A DNA stretch of 64,000 bases, from contig NC_065873.1 of NCBI RefSeq assembly GCF_933775445.1, forward strand, positions 22,816,001 to 22,880,000, written 5' to 3'. The translations under genes and the position numbers were made by a program. The notes below the pieces were generated by a model. It was not told where the DNA came from. It ran no database searches and saw only the letters and a program-made list of their open reading frames with translations. Shown one piece after another: positions 32,379 to 44,555 of this stretch (its first letter is position 1; every line of letters starts with the position of its first letter). This DNA comes from Argentina anserina (lineage: Eukaryota; Streptophyta; Magnoliopsida; Rosales; Rosaceae).

Positions 32379-35300
32379 ATGACTGAGAGTAGTGCTGTGC
32401 AATTGAAATTGCTAGCTGAAGGTCGTTCAGCCCTTGTGTCTGTACCTATCTTCGATGGGTACTATGACCATTGGTCTATGTTGATGGAGAACTTCCTGCG
32501 TCAAAGGAAGCTATGGAGGCTTGTGGATGAAGGCATCCCTACCACAGCACAGGTGGATCAACAGGTTGCTACCTTCTCTTCAGTCGTAGCTGAGGGAAGA
32601 CAACAGACTGAGGCACAGAGAAAGAGAGAGGAAGAGCTGCATCAAAGAGTGGAGCAGCTGAAGGAGGATGATCTCACAGTCAAGAACTTCCTCTTTCAAG
32701 CCATCCATAGGACTATCATGGAAACCATACTTGATAAGTCGAGTTCCAAGAGCATTTGGGACTCCATGAAGCAAAAATATCAAGGCACAAACCGAGTGAA
32801 GCGTGCACACAGACAAGCCTTGAAGAGAGACTTTGAAGTGCTTCAAATGAGAGAAGGAGAAAAGGTTGATGAGTACATTGCTCGTACACTTACCTTGGTG
32901 AACAAGTTGAAGATGAATGGTGGAGAAAACATGTCACAAGTTGACATTGTTGAAAAGATTCTGAGATCATTAACTCCTAGATTCGATTATGTGGCTTGCT
33001 CCATAGAAGAATCAAATGATCTAGACTCAATGACTTTGGATGAACTGCAAAGTAGTCTTTTGGTGCATGAACAAAGATTGAATCGAAGCAATGGAGTTTC
33101 AAGGGAAGAGCAAGCTTTAAAGATCACCAATGGAGAGGGAAGCAGTAGAGGAAGAGGACGTGGAGCTTTTAGAGGCAGAGGTTGTGGAAGAGGAAGAGGA
33201 GGTTTCAACAAGGAGACCGTGGAGTGTTACAGGTGTCACAAGCTAGGACACTTTCAGTATGAGTGTCCTAGATGGGAGAAGAATGTTAACTATGCTGAAC
33301 TTGATGAGAGTGAGGAGATGTTGCTAATGGCTTATGTAGAGGTGAACCAGTCAAAGAGAGAAGATGTATGGTTCTTGGATTCCGGATGCAGTAATCACAT
33401 GAGTGGTGATAAGCAGTGGTTCATTGAGCTTGATGAGACATTCAGGCATATGGTGAAGCTTGGCAACAACACAAAGATGAGTGTCATTGGGAAGGGGAGC
33501 ATCAGAATGCAAGTTCAAGAGACAACTCAAGTAATCACTGAGGTATATTATATTCCTGAGCTCAAAAATAATCTGCTTAGCATTGGTCAGCTCCAAGAGA
33601 AGAAGTTAGCCATCTTAATTCAACATGGTGCATGTAAGATCTTTCATCCAACAAGAGGTTTGATCATGCAAACAAACATGTCAGCAAATAGAATGTTTGT
33701 GTTGCTTGCTTCTATACCTACAGGTTCTATACCTACAGGATCAACGTGTTTTCAGATGACTTCTGAGGATACAAACACAAGTCTATGGCACAGGAGATTT
33801 GGGCATTTGCACATGAAAGGGTTGAGAACATTGGCATACCGAAAGCTAGTCAACGGCTTACCAATTCTCAAAGCTTCCTCCAAACTGTGCGCAAAGTGTG
33901 TGACCGGCAAACAACATCGTGATCCATTTCCAAAGAAGGGCAGGTGGAGAGCTACTCAACCTTTACAACTTGTACACTCCGACATTTGTGGGCCGATCAC
34001 TCCTGAATCAAACAGCCATAAGAGGTACATAGTTACGTTCATAGATGATTATAGCCGTAAGATGTGGACATATTTCTTGCATGCTAAGTCAGAAGCGCTT
34101 ACTATGTTCACAAATTTCAAAAGTGTGGTAGAGAAAGAAACAGGGAACTTCATATGTTGTTTACGTACTGATCGAGGAGGGGAATTCACATCTTTGGAGT
34201 TTAACAAGTTTTGTAGTTCAAATGGGATTAGTAGACAACTCACTGCAGCTTATTCTCCACAACAGAATGGAGTTGCAGAGAGAAGAAACCGAACCCTAAT
34301 GAACATGGTACGTTGTATGCTCACTGATAAAGAAGTTCCAAAAGAGTATTGGCCGGAAGCTGTCAATTGGGCGGTGCATGTCCTCAATCGTTGTCCTACA
34401 GTAGCAGTGAAAGATATGACCCCTGAAGAAGCTTGGAGTGGATACAAACCTTCAGTTCATTATTTCAAAGTATTCGGGTGTGTAGGTCATGTTCACATTC
34501 CAGATGTCAAAAGAAAGAAACTTGATGACAAGAGCTTCAGGTGTGTGTTTCTGGGTGTCAGTGAAGAATCCAAGGCTTACAGAATGTATGATCCGGCGGC
34601 AAAGAAGATTGTCATAAGTCGTGATGTTGTGTTTGAAGAGGAAGAAAAATGGAGTTGGAGCAAAACAAAAGAAGAAGCTATTAGTGATGTGTTAGAATGG
34701 GGTGACACTGAAGATAATGAAGTAACTATAGAAGAAGAAGTAGAAGAAGAAGAGGGTCCAACCGTGGAAGAAGGTGATATTGAAGGACATAATGCACAAG
34801 GTGGTGGTGGTGGCTCAAGTTCATCCACATATACTGACTCAGGTGAAATTAATGTGAGTACACCGATCCAGGGGAGGGTTAGAAGAAGACCAGATTGGAT
34901 GGAAGACTATGTGAGTGGTGAAGGCCTGTCCGGGGAGGGTCTGATCCAACAGCTTGTCATGTTCACTTCAGCAAATGATCCTGTTACTTTTGAAGAAGCT
35001 GTCAAGAGCTCAAAATGGAGAGATGCAATGAACTTGGAGATTCAGGCTATTGAGAGGAATGGGACTTGGGAATTAACTGAGTTGCCTAAAGGAGCAAAGA
35101 AGGTAGGTGTTAAGTGGCTCTTCAAGACCAAGCTGAATGAGAAAGGTGAGGTAGACAAATGCAAAGCTCGGTTGGTGGCAAAAGGGTACACTCAACAACA
35201 TGGGGTTGATTACAATGAGATATTTGCTCCCGTTGCTCGATGGGATACTATTAGAGTGATTTTTGCACTTGCAGCAAGTAGAGATTGGTTGGTGTATCAG

Positions 35301-36515
35301 CTTGATGTGAAAAGTGCCTTTCTACATGGAGAGATCAATGAAGAAGTGTTCATCGAGCAACCAAGAGGGTATGAGGTAAAGGGTGCTGAGAACAAGGTGT
35401 ATAAGCTCAAGAAAGCATTGTATGGGCTCAAGCAAGCCCCACGTGCTTGGTTCAGCAGAATTGAGTCATATTTTCTCAATGAAGGCTTTGAGAGGTGCTC
35501 AAGTGAACATACTCTCTTCGTGAAGTGTGGGGAAGATGGAGCTATACTTATAGTCAGTGTGTATGTAGATGACCTCATCTTTACCGGGAACAATGAGGAG
35601 ATGTTTGAAGAGTTCAAGAGGTCAATGATGAAGGAGTTTGACATGTCCGATCTTGGAAGAATGAAATACTTTCTTGGAGTAGAAGTTATGCAAGGTTCAG
35701 GTGGGATTTTCATTAGTCAGAAAAGATATGCCAATGAGGTGCTTAAGAGGTTTAAAATGGAAGAGTGCAACCCGGTTAAGACTCCCATTGAACCTGGCTG
35801 CAAACTCACGAAGGATGAAGGTGGTGTAAAGGTGGATTCTACTACTTTCAAGCAAATGGTGGGTAGTCTTATGTACTTGACTGCCACCAGACCTGATCTC
35901 ATGTATGCAGTGAGTCTTATAAGTCGCTATATGGAAGCTCCTACTGAGTTACATCAAGCAGCAGTAAAAAGAGTCTTCAGGTATCTAAAGGGAACAACTG
36001 CTTTGGGAGTACTCTACAAGAATAAAGGAGAAGAACAGTTGGTTGCTTTCTCTGATAGTGACTATGCAGGAGACACTGAGGACCGCAAGAGTACTTCAGG
36101 TTATGTGTTTAAATTAAGTTCTGGAGCTGTAGCTTGGAGTTCAAAAAAGCAGCCAGTAGTAACACTTTCCACTACAGAAGCTGAGTTCATATCAGCTGCT
36201 TCTTGTGCTTGTCAAAGTGTATGGATGTTACGAATTCTTGAGAAGCTTGGTCTCAATCAGAAAAGGTGTGTTATTTACTGTGATAATAGTTCAGCTATTA
36301 AGCTCTCAAAGAACCCTGTCATGCATGGAAGAAGTAAACACATAGATATCAGGTTCCATTTTCTTCGAGACTTGAGCAGAGATGGTGTAGTGGATTTGGT
36401 GCATTGTGGCTCTAAAGATCAGTTGGCTGACATAATGACTAAACCTTTAAAGTTAGATGCATTCTTGAAGATGAGGGATCTGCTGGGTATGTGCTCTGTT
36501 CAGGAGGTAAACTGA
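32379..36515 (+). CDS. Copia gag-pol polyprotein, 1378 aa, uninterrupted
   Basis: Domains in order, numbered from the ATG at 32379: gag (about 1-270, UBN2-like, with W…M…FL…LW..V); an Arg/Gly-rich stretch; CCHC zinc knuckle (about 282, C-x2-C-x4-H-x4-C); aspartic protease (DSG near 332); GAG-pre-integrase (LWHRRFGHLH near 468); integrase core with HSD near 532 and TDRGGE near 597; reverse transcriptase with YVDD near 1061; RNase H near the C-terminus (DSDYAGD and YCDNSSA). An upstream in-frame GTG at 32343 is not needed. No stop or frameshift interrupts it, so it may be autonomous. The order protease-integrase-RT-RNase H is diagnostic of Copia. The sub-lineage was not determined. Confidence 0.95.
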   Translation: MTESSAVQLKLLAEGRSALVSVPIFDGYYDHWSMLMENFLRQRKLWRLVDEGIPTTAQVDQQVATFSSVVAEGRQQTEAQRKREEELHQRVEQLKEDDLTVKNFLFQAIHRTIMETILDKSSSKSIWDSMKQKYQGTNRVKRAHRQALKRDFEVLQMREGEKVDEYIARTLTLVNKLKMNGGENMSQVDIVEKILRSLTPRFDYVACSIEESNDLDSMTLDELQSSLLVHEQRLNRSNGVSREEQALKITNGEGSSRGRGRGAFRGRGCGRGRGGFNKETVECYRCHKLGHFQYECPRWEKNVNYAELDESEEMLLMAYVEVNQSKREDVWFLDSGCSNHMSGDKQWFIELDETFRHMVKLGNNTKMSVIGKGSIRMQVQETTQVITEVYYIPELKNNLLSIGQLQEKKLAILIQHGACKIFHPTRGLIMQTNMSANRMFVLLASIPTGSIPTGSTCFQMTSEDTNTSLWHRRFGHLHMKGLRTLAYRKLVNGLPILKASSKLCAKCVTGKQHRDPFPKKGRWRATQPLQLVHSDICGPITPESNSHKRYIVTFIDDYSRKMWTYFLHAKSEALTMFTNFKSVVEKETGNFICCLRTDRGGEFTSLEFNKFCSSNGISRQLTAAYSPQQNGVAERRNRTLMNMVRCMLTDKEVPKEYWPEAVNWAVHVLNRCPTVAVKDMTPEEAWSGYKPSVHYFKVFGCVGHVHIPDVKRKKLDDKSFRCVFLGVSEESKAYRMYDPAAKKIVISRDVVFEEEEKWSWSKTKEEAISDVLEWGDTEDNEVTIEEEVEEEEGPTVEEGDIEGHNAQGGGGGSSSSTYTDSGEINVSTPIQGRVRRRPDWMEDYVSGEGLSGEGLIQQLVMFTSANDPVTFEEAVKSSKWRDAMNLEIQAIERNGTWELTELPKGAKKVGVKWLFKTKLNEKGEVDKCKARLVAKGYTQQHGVDYNEIFAPVARWDTIRVIFALAASRDWLVYQLDVKSAFLHGEINEEVFIEQPRGYEVKGAENKVYKLKKALYGLKQAPRAWFSRIESYFLNEGFERCSSEHTLFVKCGEDGAILIVSVYVDDLIFTGNNEEMFEEFKRSMMKEFDMSDLGRMKYFLGVEVMQGSGGIFISQKRYANEVLKRFKMEECNPVKTPIEPGCKLTKDEGGVKVDSTTFKQMVGSLMYLTATRPDLMYAVSLISRYMEAPTELHQAAVKRVFRYLKGTTALGVLYKNKGEEQLVAFSDSDYAGDTEDRKSTSGYVFKLSSGAVAWSSKKQPVVTLSTTEAEFISAASCACQSVWMLRILEKLGLNQKRCVIYCDNSSAIKLSKNPVMHGRSKHIDIRFHFLRDLSRDGVVDLVHCGSKDQLADIMTKPLKLDAFLKMRDLLGMCSVQEVN

Positions 36516-36538
36516 CTGCTTGAATGACAGTTCAGTTT

Positions 36539-36549
36539 AAGGGAGGGTT
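36539..36549 (+). other. Polypurine tract of the Copia element
   Basis: AAGGGAGGGTT immediately before the 3' LTR; it would prime plus-strand DNA synthesis. Confidence 0.75.
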
Positions 36550-36826
36550 TGTTAGAATTCTGGTTACTTACTGACCAAGTCCTAGCAGTTCATGGATTAA
36601 GTTTGTTGTGTTTCTGTTGAATAACCCTGGTTTGTAGGGAGTAGTTGTTTGTTTTGAATTGTTCTTGTTTTATCCTAGCCACGATATAGTCTTGTAAATC
36701 GTGGATGCATCTTTGAATCATTCCTGTTTGTAATGGCTATATAAGCCACAGTCTGGTTATTCAATAAACAAGCTTTTACAGCTACAAACTCTTGCATTCT
36801 ATACTAGAGTCTTTGAGTTACAAACA
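36550..36826 (+). repeat. 3' LTR of the Copia element
   Basis: Same 277-bp sequence as 32031-32307 on reading both side by side. Followed by the AGGTT target duplication. Confidence 0.95.
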
Positions 36827-36831
36827 AGGTT

Positions 36832-37151
36832 TTGGTCTTGGATATTTTTACTGGTTTCAGATCACAGATTGATTGGCAATACATGATTGTGTATTATTTA
36901 TTTCAATATAAGATGAATCATCCAACTTGTATGTTTCTTCGGGACTTGGATACTACATGAGGTTTTAAGGTTTCATTGATCTTGGTCACACAAAAGCAGT
37001 CACTAATATACCATTCCAAACCAGTAGACATAATATATAGCAACACGAGACATTTAAATATACACCCAAAAAAGTAGACATATTTTACATTCAGCTCACC
37101 TTTTAAATTTATACCCAATTTATTGAAGGAAAAACATAATTAGTGTGACAT
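36832..37151. other. Short intergenic spacer
   Basis: AT-rich DNA between two Copia elements, with no gene or repeat recognised. Confidence 0.4.
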
Positions 37152-40100
37152 CGTTAAAGTAAATAACATGACGTTTATGGTCAACAGACGTAACAGATCA
37201 ATCACCATTATGTAGTTTTAATTACTATTGTAATTAACATTTATTTATATTTTAATCCTGACCTCTATATAAAGGGAAGTATCAATGAAATGAGTAAACC
37301 ATTCCATATTTTCTACAACACGTTATCAACATTTTGCTTTACCTTTGAGTTTTCAGGCAAAAAAGAAAAGAAAAGAAAACAACCATAGTTTTTGAAAAAT
37401 CCCTCCTACCATAAAAAAAATATCAAACAGTAGACGAAAAAATTTATGCCGGAAAAGAAAATAACAAGAAAAATTGCAGAAATCGATATTTTTTTCCAGT
37501 AGGGCACCCAACCATCTCCTCCGATATGCATCAGCGCCAACGTCGACCCCATGCCGGCGAGCCTCCTTGTCTCTGGCGACCAGATTGCACCTTGCTCCTC
37601 TTCGTAGATTCGACGAGGATGAAGATCGACCCATCTACGACTTCTTGCGACGCCACCAACCCAACCCATGACGTCGACCAGAGGACCCCGATCTTGACGA
37701 GGCATCGATGATCCTCACCGGCGTAGTAGTAGTAGCAGCATCAGCGATAATGGCGACCTCTGATTCAACGCTGTAACGACGACCTTACGGCCGCCCCAAA
37801 ATCGGGACTCCACCTTGGACGCTATCACCTCTACACCACGTAGCAGCGAAATACTGGGTTTCGACACGGATCGTCTCCGACGACCTCTTCCTAGCCACTG
37901 CTGACGTCGCCTCTTCCTCATCGACGACCTTCGACGCTGCCGCCACAAGCTCTAAAGCCTTGATGACGCCTCCTCGTAGTCGTACCTATCACAGATCTGT
38001 GACTGCAAATTTCGACCCGGCCACCCCTAAACCGGATCTCCTAGACACGAATAAAATTTTATTACCTCTGGTAACTGGTTAAAAGAGGGGCACATACGGT
38101 AATTTTGCCTCCAGGTTTAAAGTGGTTTAACCCACAAATATTTATTTCTAATAACCTGATTTTACTTTCACTGATTTTATATATGATTAACGTAATTAAA
38201 TAATTAATCATACGTTTTTTCATTTTGGTGACATTTAATTGCACGATGAATATGATCGAATGAGGAGAGTTACTTCACGACGTAGATTCGTGGAAAGAAG
38301 AGGATTATACTTTGGTAATTCAAATTTGACCTCTGACGGTAAAAAATCAAAGATAATTGTTTTATTACTTTACCAATCAATGAATCATATTTACTATTCA
38401 CTATTATTGATCTACAATTTAGTAATTTTAGTGTGTAAATGGAAAATCAGAAATCCATTTTACATTCATTATATAAGCTAAATTAAAATAAAATACAATT
38501 TCATTACATATGATTAAAGTGACTAATCATGTAAATATTGTTGTTGTTGTGATTTATCACAAACAATATGACGGGCAACATGAAATCATGAGATCAAGAA
38601 TCGCTCAATATGCAGTTTATTTGGCAAACTTGAAAGTAAGATCTAAATTAGTGTTGCCTTTTTTATTAAATTTCATTCATATACATGAAATTATACATGT
38701 TACATGAGCAAAGTAGTCTATGAATTTATGACATGTAATATTCTTTGCATATTTAAATTTTTAGACTTTGACTGCTTAGCATATAATTAAATCGTAATGT
38801 TATGAGTTTCAAGCATTATATTTATATATACATGGTATTTGACATGTAATACGATAATTGCCTAAGTTTTGTTAATTACTTAACCATGTTAATTGATATG
38901 CTCTATTTGTGCATATGATATGCCTAAAATTATGTTATTAAGCATATTGTATGAGCATTGTCATGATAATGAAATTTCATGAGAATTTTATAATTCCAAA
39001 ACAAATAGAGGACAAACATATTACTATGATAAAGTATTTTCACGAAACATCAAAAAATGCGATCATTTCAATTCTTGGTCTTGCAATCCGATTTTTATTT
39101 CTTGGAAATTAATTAAATTGTATCTCATTATTGTGATAAATCAACTTCATAAAGCTATAAAGTGTCCATAATGTATCTTAGTATGTTTAATTTTCGTGTG
39201 AGTCTATTTAGAATTTTAGGCTGCAAAACTAATAAGTCTCGTACTCTATTTATAGTTGGTTAAACCAATGCAACATATTTTGGACTCTAAAGAATTTGAG
39301 TGCTAACCTCCCCTGAAAGCCAACTAAGGCTCAACTATGATTAAATTATGCAAAAAAGTTTCCTGCAAATAGTTTGGAAGCGTAACTAAAATCTTGAATA
39401 ACAAAGTAAGGTCTCTTAGGACAAAGAAATTTTCCCAAAATGAAATTTACATAATACGGCAGTAATAACCCCAAAGCAAAGGGAAATTATTATGAACATA
39501 TAGTTCCCTACAAACGGATCAATGACAATTGATACCAATGTACCGTGTGACAAAAAGGTACAGGGGACATAACATGAGTAATTAAGCATCTTATTATGAA
39601 ATGAATATAAAATGATGAGAGTATGATGATTTGAAAAAGTATATTCAATATCGATCAACATGATTTAAAAAGAATCAATTCAAAACAAGCAATAAGAATC
39701 TAGCTCAATTAATGAAGTTTCAGACTTTGATTATAGTCTGCCACTAAATTTCTAAAATATATGCCTAAAATTTCATTAGACTTTGATATTGAAGTATTTT
39801 TGGATTGGACAAGACCTTGATGCAATCGTTGACATACAACCAAGGTTATGAATTTTTCTTTATGAATTGAGAATATAAGAATATTAATCGAGATATAGGC
39901 GGTTCGATTTTTAATATTTTGACTTTGCGAAGTACCGCATAAAGTAAAGCAACTTCACAAAATATTAGTATGACATGAATAACTGAATGCAAATGAATGC
40001 ATCATGTGATCCCCACAGTAGTAGTATTGAAGAATAATAGTACTATATCAGTGGATATAAATAATAATATCAATAATGATCAATAATGTATAATCTTTTG

Positions 40101-43100
40101 GGATTCAAAATGTACATGCATTATGAGATGGAGATATCGTTTTACGATTCTATCAAATTACTCTAAAGAATTTGATTTTATATTCCATTTTCATGTCTTC
40201 ACTATATACTTCATTGACACTTTATGTAACAAGAACCAACAAAAGACAATCGAACCCTCATACGTTTTAAATATTTATGTCAACGACTTTCCATGTCAAA
40301 AGAATAAGTGAGATTACAGTTTATTTCCTTTGCACTATCTCTAATGAATGCAAATGTAACTGAGTATTAGAGAAGTTCATAAATCCATTTAGCAAGTATA
40401 TAAGAAATTGCTTAATGAATCCAACAACGTCAAAAGAAATTGACCTTCAGGATTTTGACATATTTGGGCTTTGACACGATTTACTAGAATACCTAGGTCG
40501 TGATATGTGTGTCTATATATTAGAGGCATCCAGGACACTCATATTTTAGATAAATAGAAGCAAGAAAAAAAATAAAGAATTGTGAAAATTCTTAAAATAT
40601 AATTTTATGGAGGAATTGAAGATGTGATTTCATTTCCATATTGCATCGCTCATTTAAGAAGGAACCGTTAAATGTTTGATACACAAGTATATGCACTAAC
40701 ACCATATTATGCTTCTTATATCTATTGTGATTACGTATGTAAAGCTAATCATTCAAAGCTTATCGATCCCTTAAAGAAATTTGGATTGAGATCATCTTTT
40801 ATGCAAAGAACATGTATTGTCACTATGTTCAAAGATTGAATCCAACGAAAATTATGTGGATTAATTCAACCAACTTGCGGACACATTAAATAATTTATGG
40901 TGTTGGTTGATGTGTTGACACGCTGGTCACGTGTCATCACATCATTCACTATTAAAACTAATGTTACTTATGTCTCACGGAAAATGACTAACGTACTAGT
41001 CTTGATATTGGTAAATGGTAATGTGCACCAACCTTTCCGTTTAGGGTGATATAATTTTTGCATACATAACTTAGTACTCACTAGTTCTTGGCTATCACCT
41101 TAATCATTGTCAAAATAATTATAATCCATAACATCGAAGGAAATACTTGAGCTTTCCAGGATTGACACGGATCTACAATCCTTGAGCTTAAACTAGATTA
41201 ACCTACGTGCCAAATTGCGATGCCACATCGCATAATGGTGAAGCCAATTAATGTGAATAAGTGTTCTTGTTGGAGACGAACATCCAGATAGTCTACTATA
41301 TTGCAACCTTGACAAGCGATCTTTTTTTCCGCTAGATATGTGTAATATCACTTTAGTGAGGCAGTATTCCCGTCGTTAGGGGGAGATAATAACAAAGAAT
41401 GTTCAAGTGGAACGACATGAATTGTCGTGGTTTGTCCTTATTGTGTCTCATCTTGATCTCTACTATTTTATGATGAAATCAAAGATATTAGCTGCAAATA
41501 TGCTTGTAAGGTTCAATGTCCTAAGAAGAGGACATGACGCCACTCAAGGGGAATTGGGCATTGCGTTGCCACCATAGATGGTGGCATGTTGACATCATAA
41601 AGTGGCATAAATGGTGTCATAGGCCGTGACTCTCCAAGGAAGAGGGGGATACCACCTTATGTTCGATATATACTCAATTAAAGGAAGAAAACGAGTTTGG
41701 CACAATTGGATCCATTGATCCATAATCTCAAATCCGCCTCATAAGAATTTCCTGGATTTTGGTTATCACTGGGAGAGGCCTCAGATGTTAGAACAAATCC
41801 TTGCAAATGCATAGATCTCTACAAATACAAACCACATGAGGATGTAGGATATTGAGTCTTGATATCAAACCATAATTCGTTGAGAAATACCAACGTAGTA
41901 ATTTTGGCCTAATGGAAAGATGCGATCCAGCATGAACTAAGATTCACTAATAAAGAGATAGATATTTGGACAGGTGAAGCCGACACCGTAAGTGTAAACC
42001 CTATCATATATCTTTGTTAGGATGCGTATGAGAAATAAGAGTTTAGACTCACCTTATGACACAAGGTCTCTCACTATGGCACTAGAATCAACTATGAGAA
42101 AATATTCATTTGTATTGGACCACAATGAGATATTCTCGTATCAATTTGGTAGTTTCTGAAAAACTGACAAATGCAGCTTATGAATGTTGTAACAAGATAT
42201 CTTTATGGGGATCAAAATTCAGAGATATACATGAAAGTCATAGAACAGACTTTATCCACCCAATAAATGGTTCTAGACTACGTAGTGCTACAAAATGAGT
42301 TGAAACGTACACGAAGTAAATACTTGATTTGGAATAGGGATCAAAAAAATTATGTCATTGCGTATTCAATATGGATTTGCATAGTCTTTTGTGAACTAAA
42401 AAAGATGTCGCCATTACAAATCCTAAGTCGAGAATGAAAGAAATCTTTGGAAAAACACAGACTCGAAATGGATCTCAATGACTGTAATATTGATGATTAA
42501 CCATCAATTGGCTTCAAACACTCTAAAGGTTAAAAGTGAGGCTTTTATGCCTCCCATGATCAGTCAAAGTCTTTAAAGATAGATCCGTCTTCGTCTAAAT
42601 GGAAGATGACGAGTAAGTGTTGGGACATGAGATTCTCTATACAAGTGCAAAGACGCATCATTGCACTTAACACAATATGTAAGACTTGATCTCTCATTCG
42701 TTGTATAGTTCTGCGCCCACGCAATAACAATACCTACAAATTTAGGCTTATTTAGTCCCTATACAGAAAAGAGAATACGACATGGTAATGATGAACAATA
42801 TCTACGTTCTCGCCAGATATGCTTAAAGTAAATATGCAAAATTTATCAAAGCTCCCACGATTAATGTAAAGATCAGTGAGAGGTGCAGACATTAGGGGGA
42901 ATCTAGCACATATATTTTAATCTCAAATGTAATAGGTTTGTTATACTTTTTTCCCATTCGACCAAGGTTTTATTTTCTCCTATTGGGTTTTGTTTCTTGG
43001 CAAGGTTTTTAATGAGGCAACACCTTATGCACCATTATATCTTCAATTCGGCACAAGGGAGAGTGTTAAAGTAAATAACGGAATTAGTTAATGACGTTTA

Positions 43101-43243
43101 TGGTCAACAGACGTAACATATCAATCATCATTATGTAGTTTTAATTACCATTGTAATTACCATTTATTTCTATTATAATTCTGACCCATATATAAAGTGG
43201 AGTATCAATGAAATGAGTAGACCATTCCATATTTCTTACAACA
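37152..43243 (+). mobile_element. Decayed Copia retrotransposon with short LTRs
   Basis: LTRs at 37152-37320 and 43064-43243 share GACGTTTATGGTCAACAGAC, TATAAAG, ATCAATGAAATGAGTA and ACCATTCCATAT. They differ at many sites and by an 11-base indel. The 5' LTR start has mutated to CG. It is followed by CGTTATCAAC, not the usual Met-tRNA site. The 3' LTR is preceded by CACAAGGGAGAG. A GC-rich leader lies at about 37495-37990. Past that no ORF survives, but remnants read like Copia integrase/RT linker and RNase H (for example GTQYVRLDLSFVV-like codons near 42670). No matching target duplication was found. It is older than the other two Copia elements. Confidence 0.8.
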
Positions 43244-44555
43244 CAACTCTATTTATTAGGTTTATATTCAGCCCACTTTTTTATTTCTAAATTACAAAAT
43301 ATCACTATTAAAAGTTGATTTACATTAGTGATAACTCAATCATCAAATTATGCTCTCTCATTAACTACCTTAATTACTCCTTAACAGTAGTAGTTTTTAT
43401 TTTACTTTTTATTATTTCTAAAATTATGGAGCATTTCCTTACATTTCTAGAATTTTGAAGATTTATAAATTAAAATTAATTCGAAATTACTTTATGTAAT
43501 TTAAACTTTTTATTTAAAATGTTTGTTCATTTTCAGCAATTTATTTACAACCTAAATTTGAGGTAAAAATATAAAATTTTCCCTTATTTAGTAGGTTTTT
43601 TAGTTATAATTACAACCTAAAAATTAGGTACGTATCTATATAGTTTAGGTATGAATTTTTACATCAACCTGCTTGTTAGGTATATTCTCTCATTCCAAAT
43701 ATCTTTTTCATAATTTGAATTTTAAATTTATACCAATACACGTACGCATGTCCCTATTTATGAGGTAATAGTAGTGTGAAGAAAATGAAAAGTAGAAACC
43801 TAAAACAAAGGATTTACTATACGAAGAATATATCACGGTACAATGATACGAAAAGAACATAATTGAGAAAATATATATATCTCATGGGTAATATACCTTA
43901 TTGAAGGATTCAAAAAATTTAAATGAACGAATGATACAGGTAAACACAACAACTTTGAAATTCTCTCGTATGATTTAAAAAAAATCGTAGTGTTTGTATT
44001 TTGAAATTTTGATAGTAACTACTCTATATATAATAAAAAATTTCTCAAAAAAAATTGAAATCAAATATTTGAGCAATTTAAAGTAATGAAAAATCAATGA
44101 AATGATTAAATTAGACATGATTTTATATGGAAGCTAATATTAAGGAAACAAAAATGATCAAAAGGGTAAAATAGATTGTTGAAAAAGAATTTAGGTGTAG
44201 ATTAAAAAAATATTTAAGGGTGAGTTTAACTTCAAATGAGGCTCCAATATTGGGTCATAAACACACACATTCAAACACCACCATTGTATCGTGAACACTA
44301 ATTTAAACCAACGAGTAAAGCTAACCAAATAGTTATGAGCAGACTATTTTGCTAACACGTTAATTGAATTGATTAAACTCAAAAATACACACACGCACAC
44401 ATATATATAACCAGATATCGATGACATAAATCTAACTGATATTGCAATTGGTAACTCAGTGTGTGATTCGAGTGGTTACCACAATATATATTCTGTTGAA
44501 CAAACTGCATTTCATTCATCATCAAAGTCCGGCTTGAGCCTTTTTTTAGCTGTAC
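43244..44555. other. AT-rich intergenic DNA and 3' side of an RPW8-like gene
   Basis: No ORF. Very AT-rich with T- and A-tracts and an ACACAC/ATATAT stretch near 44390-44410. The final ~100 bases probably belong to the 3' UTR of the minus-strand gene starting at 45533. Confidence 0.45.

Larger units (their letters stand above)
32031..36826 (+). mobile_element. Intact Ty1-Copia LTR retrotransposon, TSD AGGTT
   Basis: A 4796-bp element bounded by LTRs at 32031-32307 and 36550-36826 (277 bp each; I saw no difference on direct reading). Ends are TG…CA with AGGTT duplicated at 32026-32030 and 36827-36831. A primer-binding site for initiator Met tRNA directly follows the 5' LTR. A purine tract precedes the 3' LTR. 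One uninterrupted gag-pol reading frame fills the interior. The LTR contains TATATAAGCC and AATAAAC, likely promoter and polyadenylation signals. Identical LTRs mean a very recent insertion. Confidence 0.95.

Noticed and set aside
37147..43248. Target duplication for the decayed Copia element
   Set aside because: GACAT and CAACT on the two sides do not match, so none is claimed.
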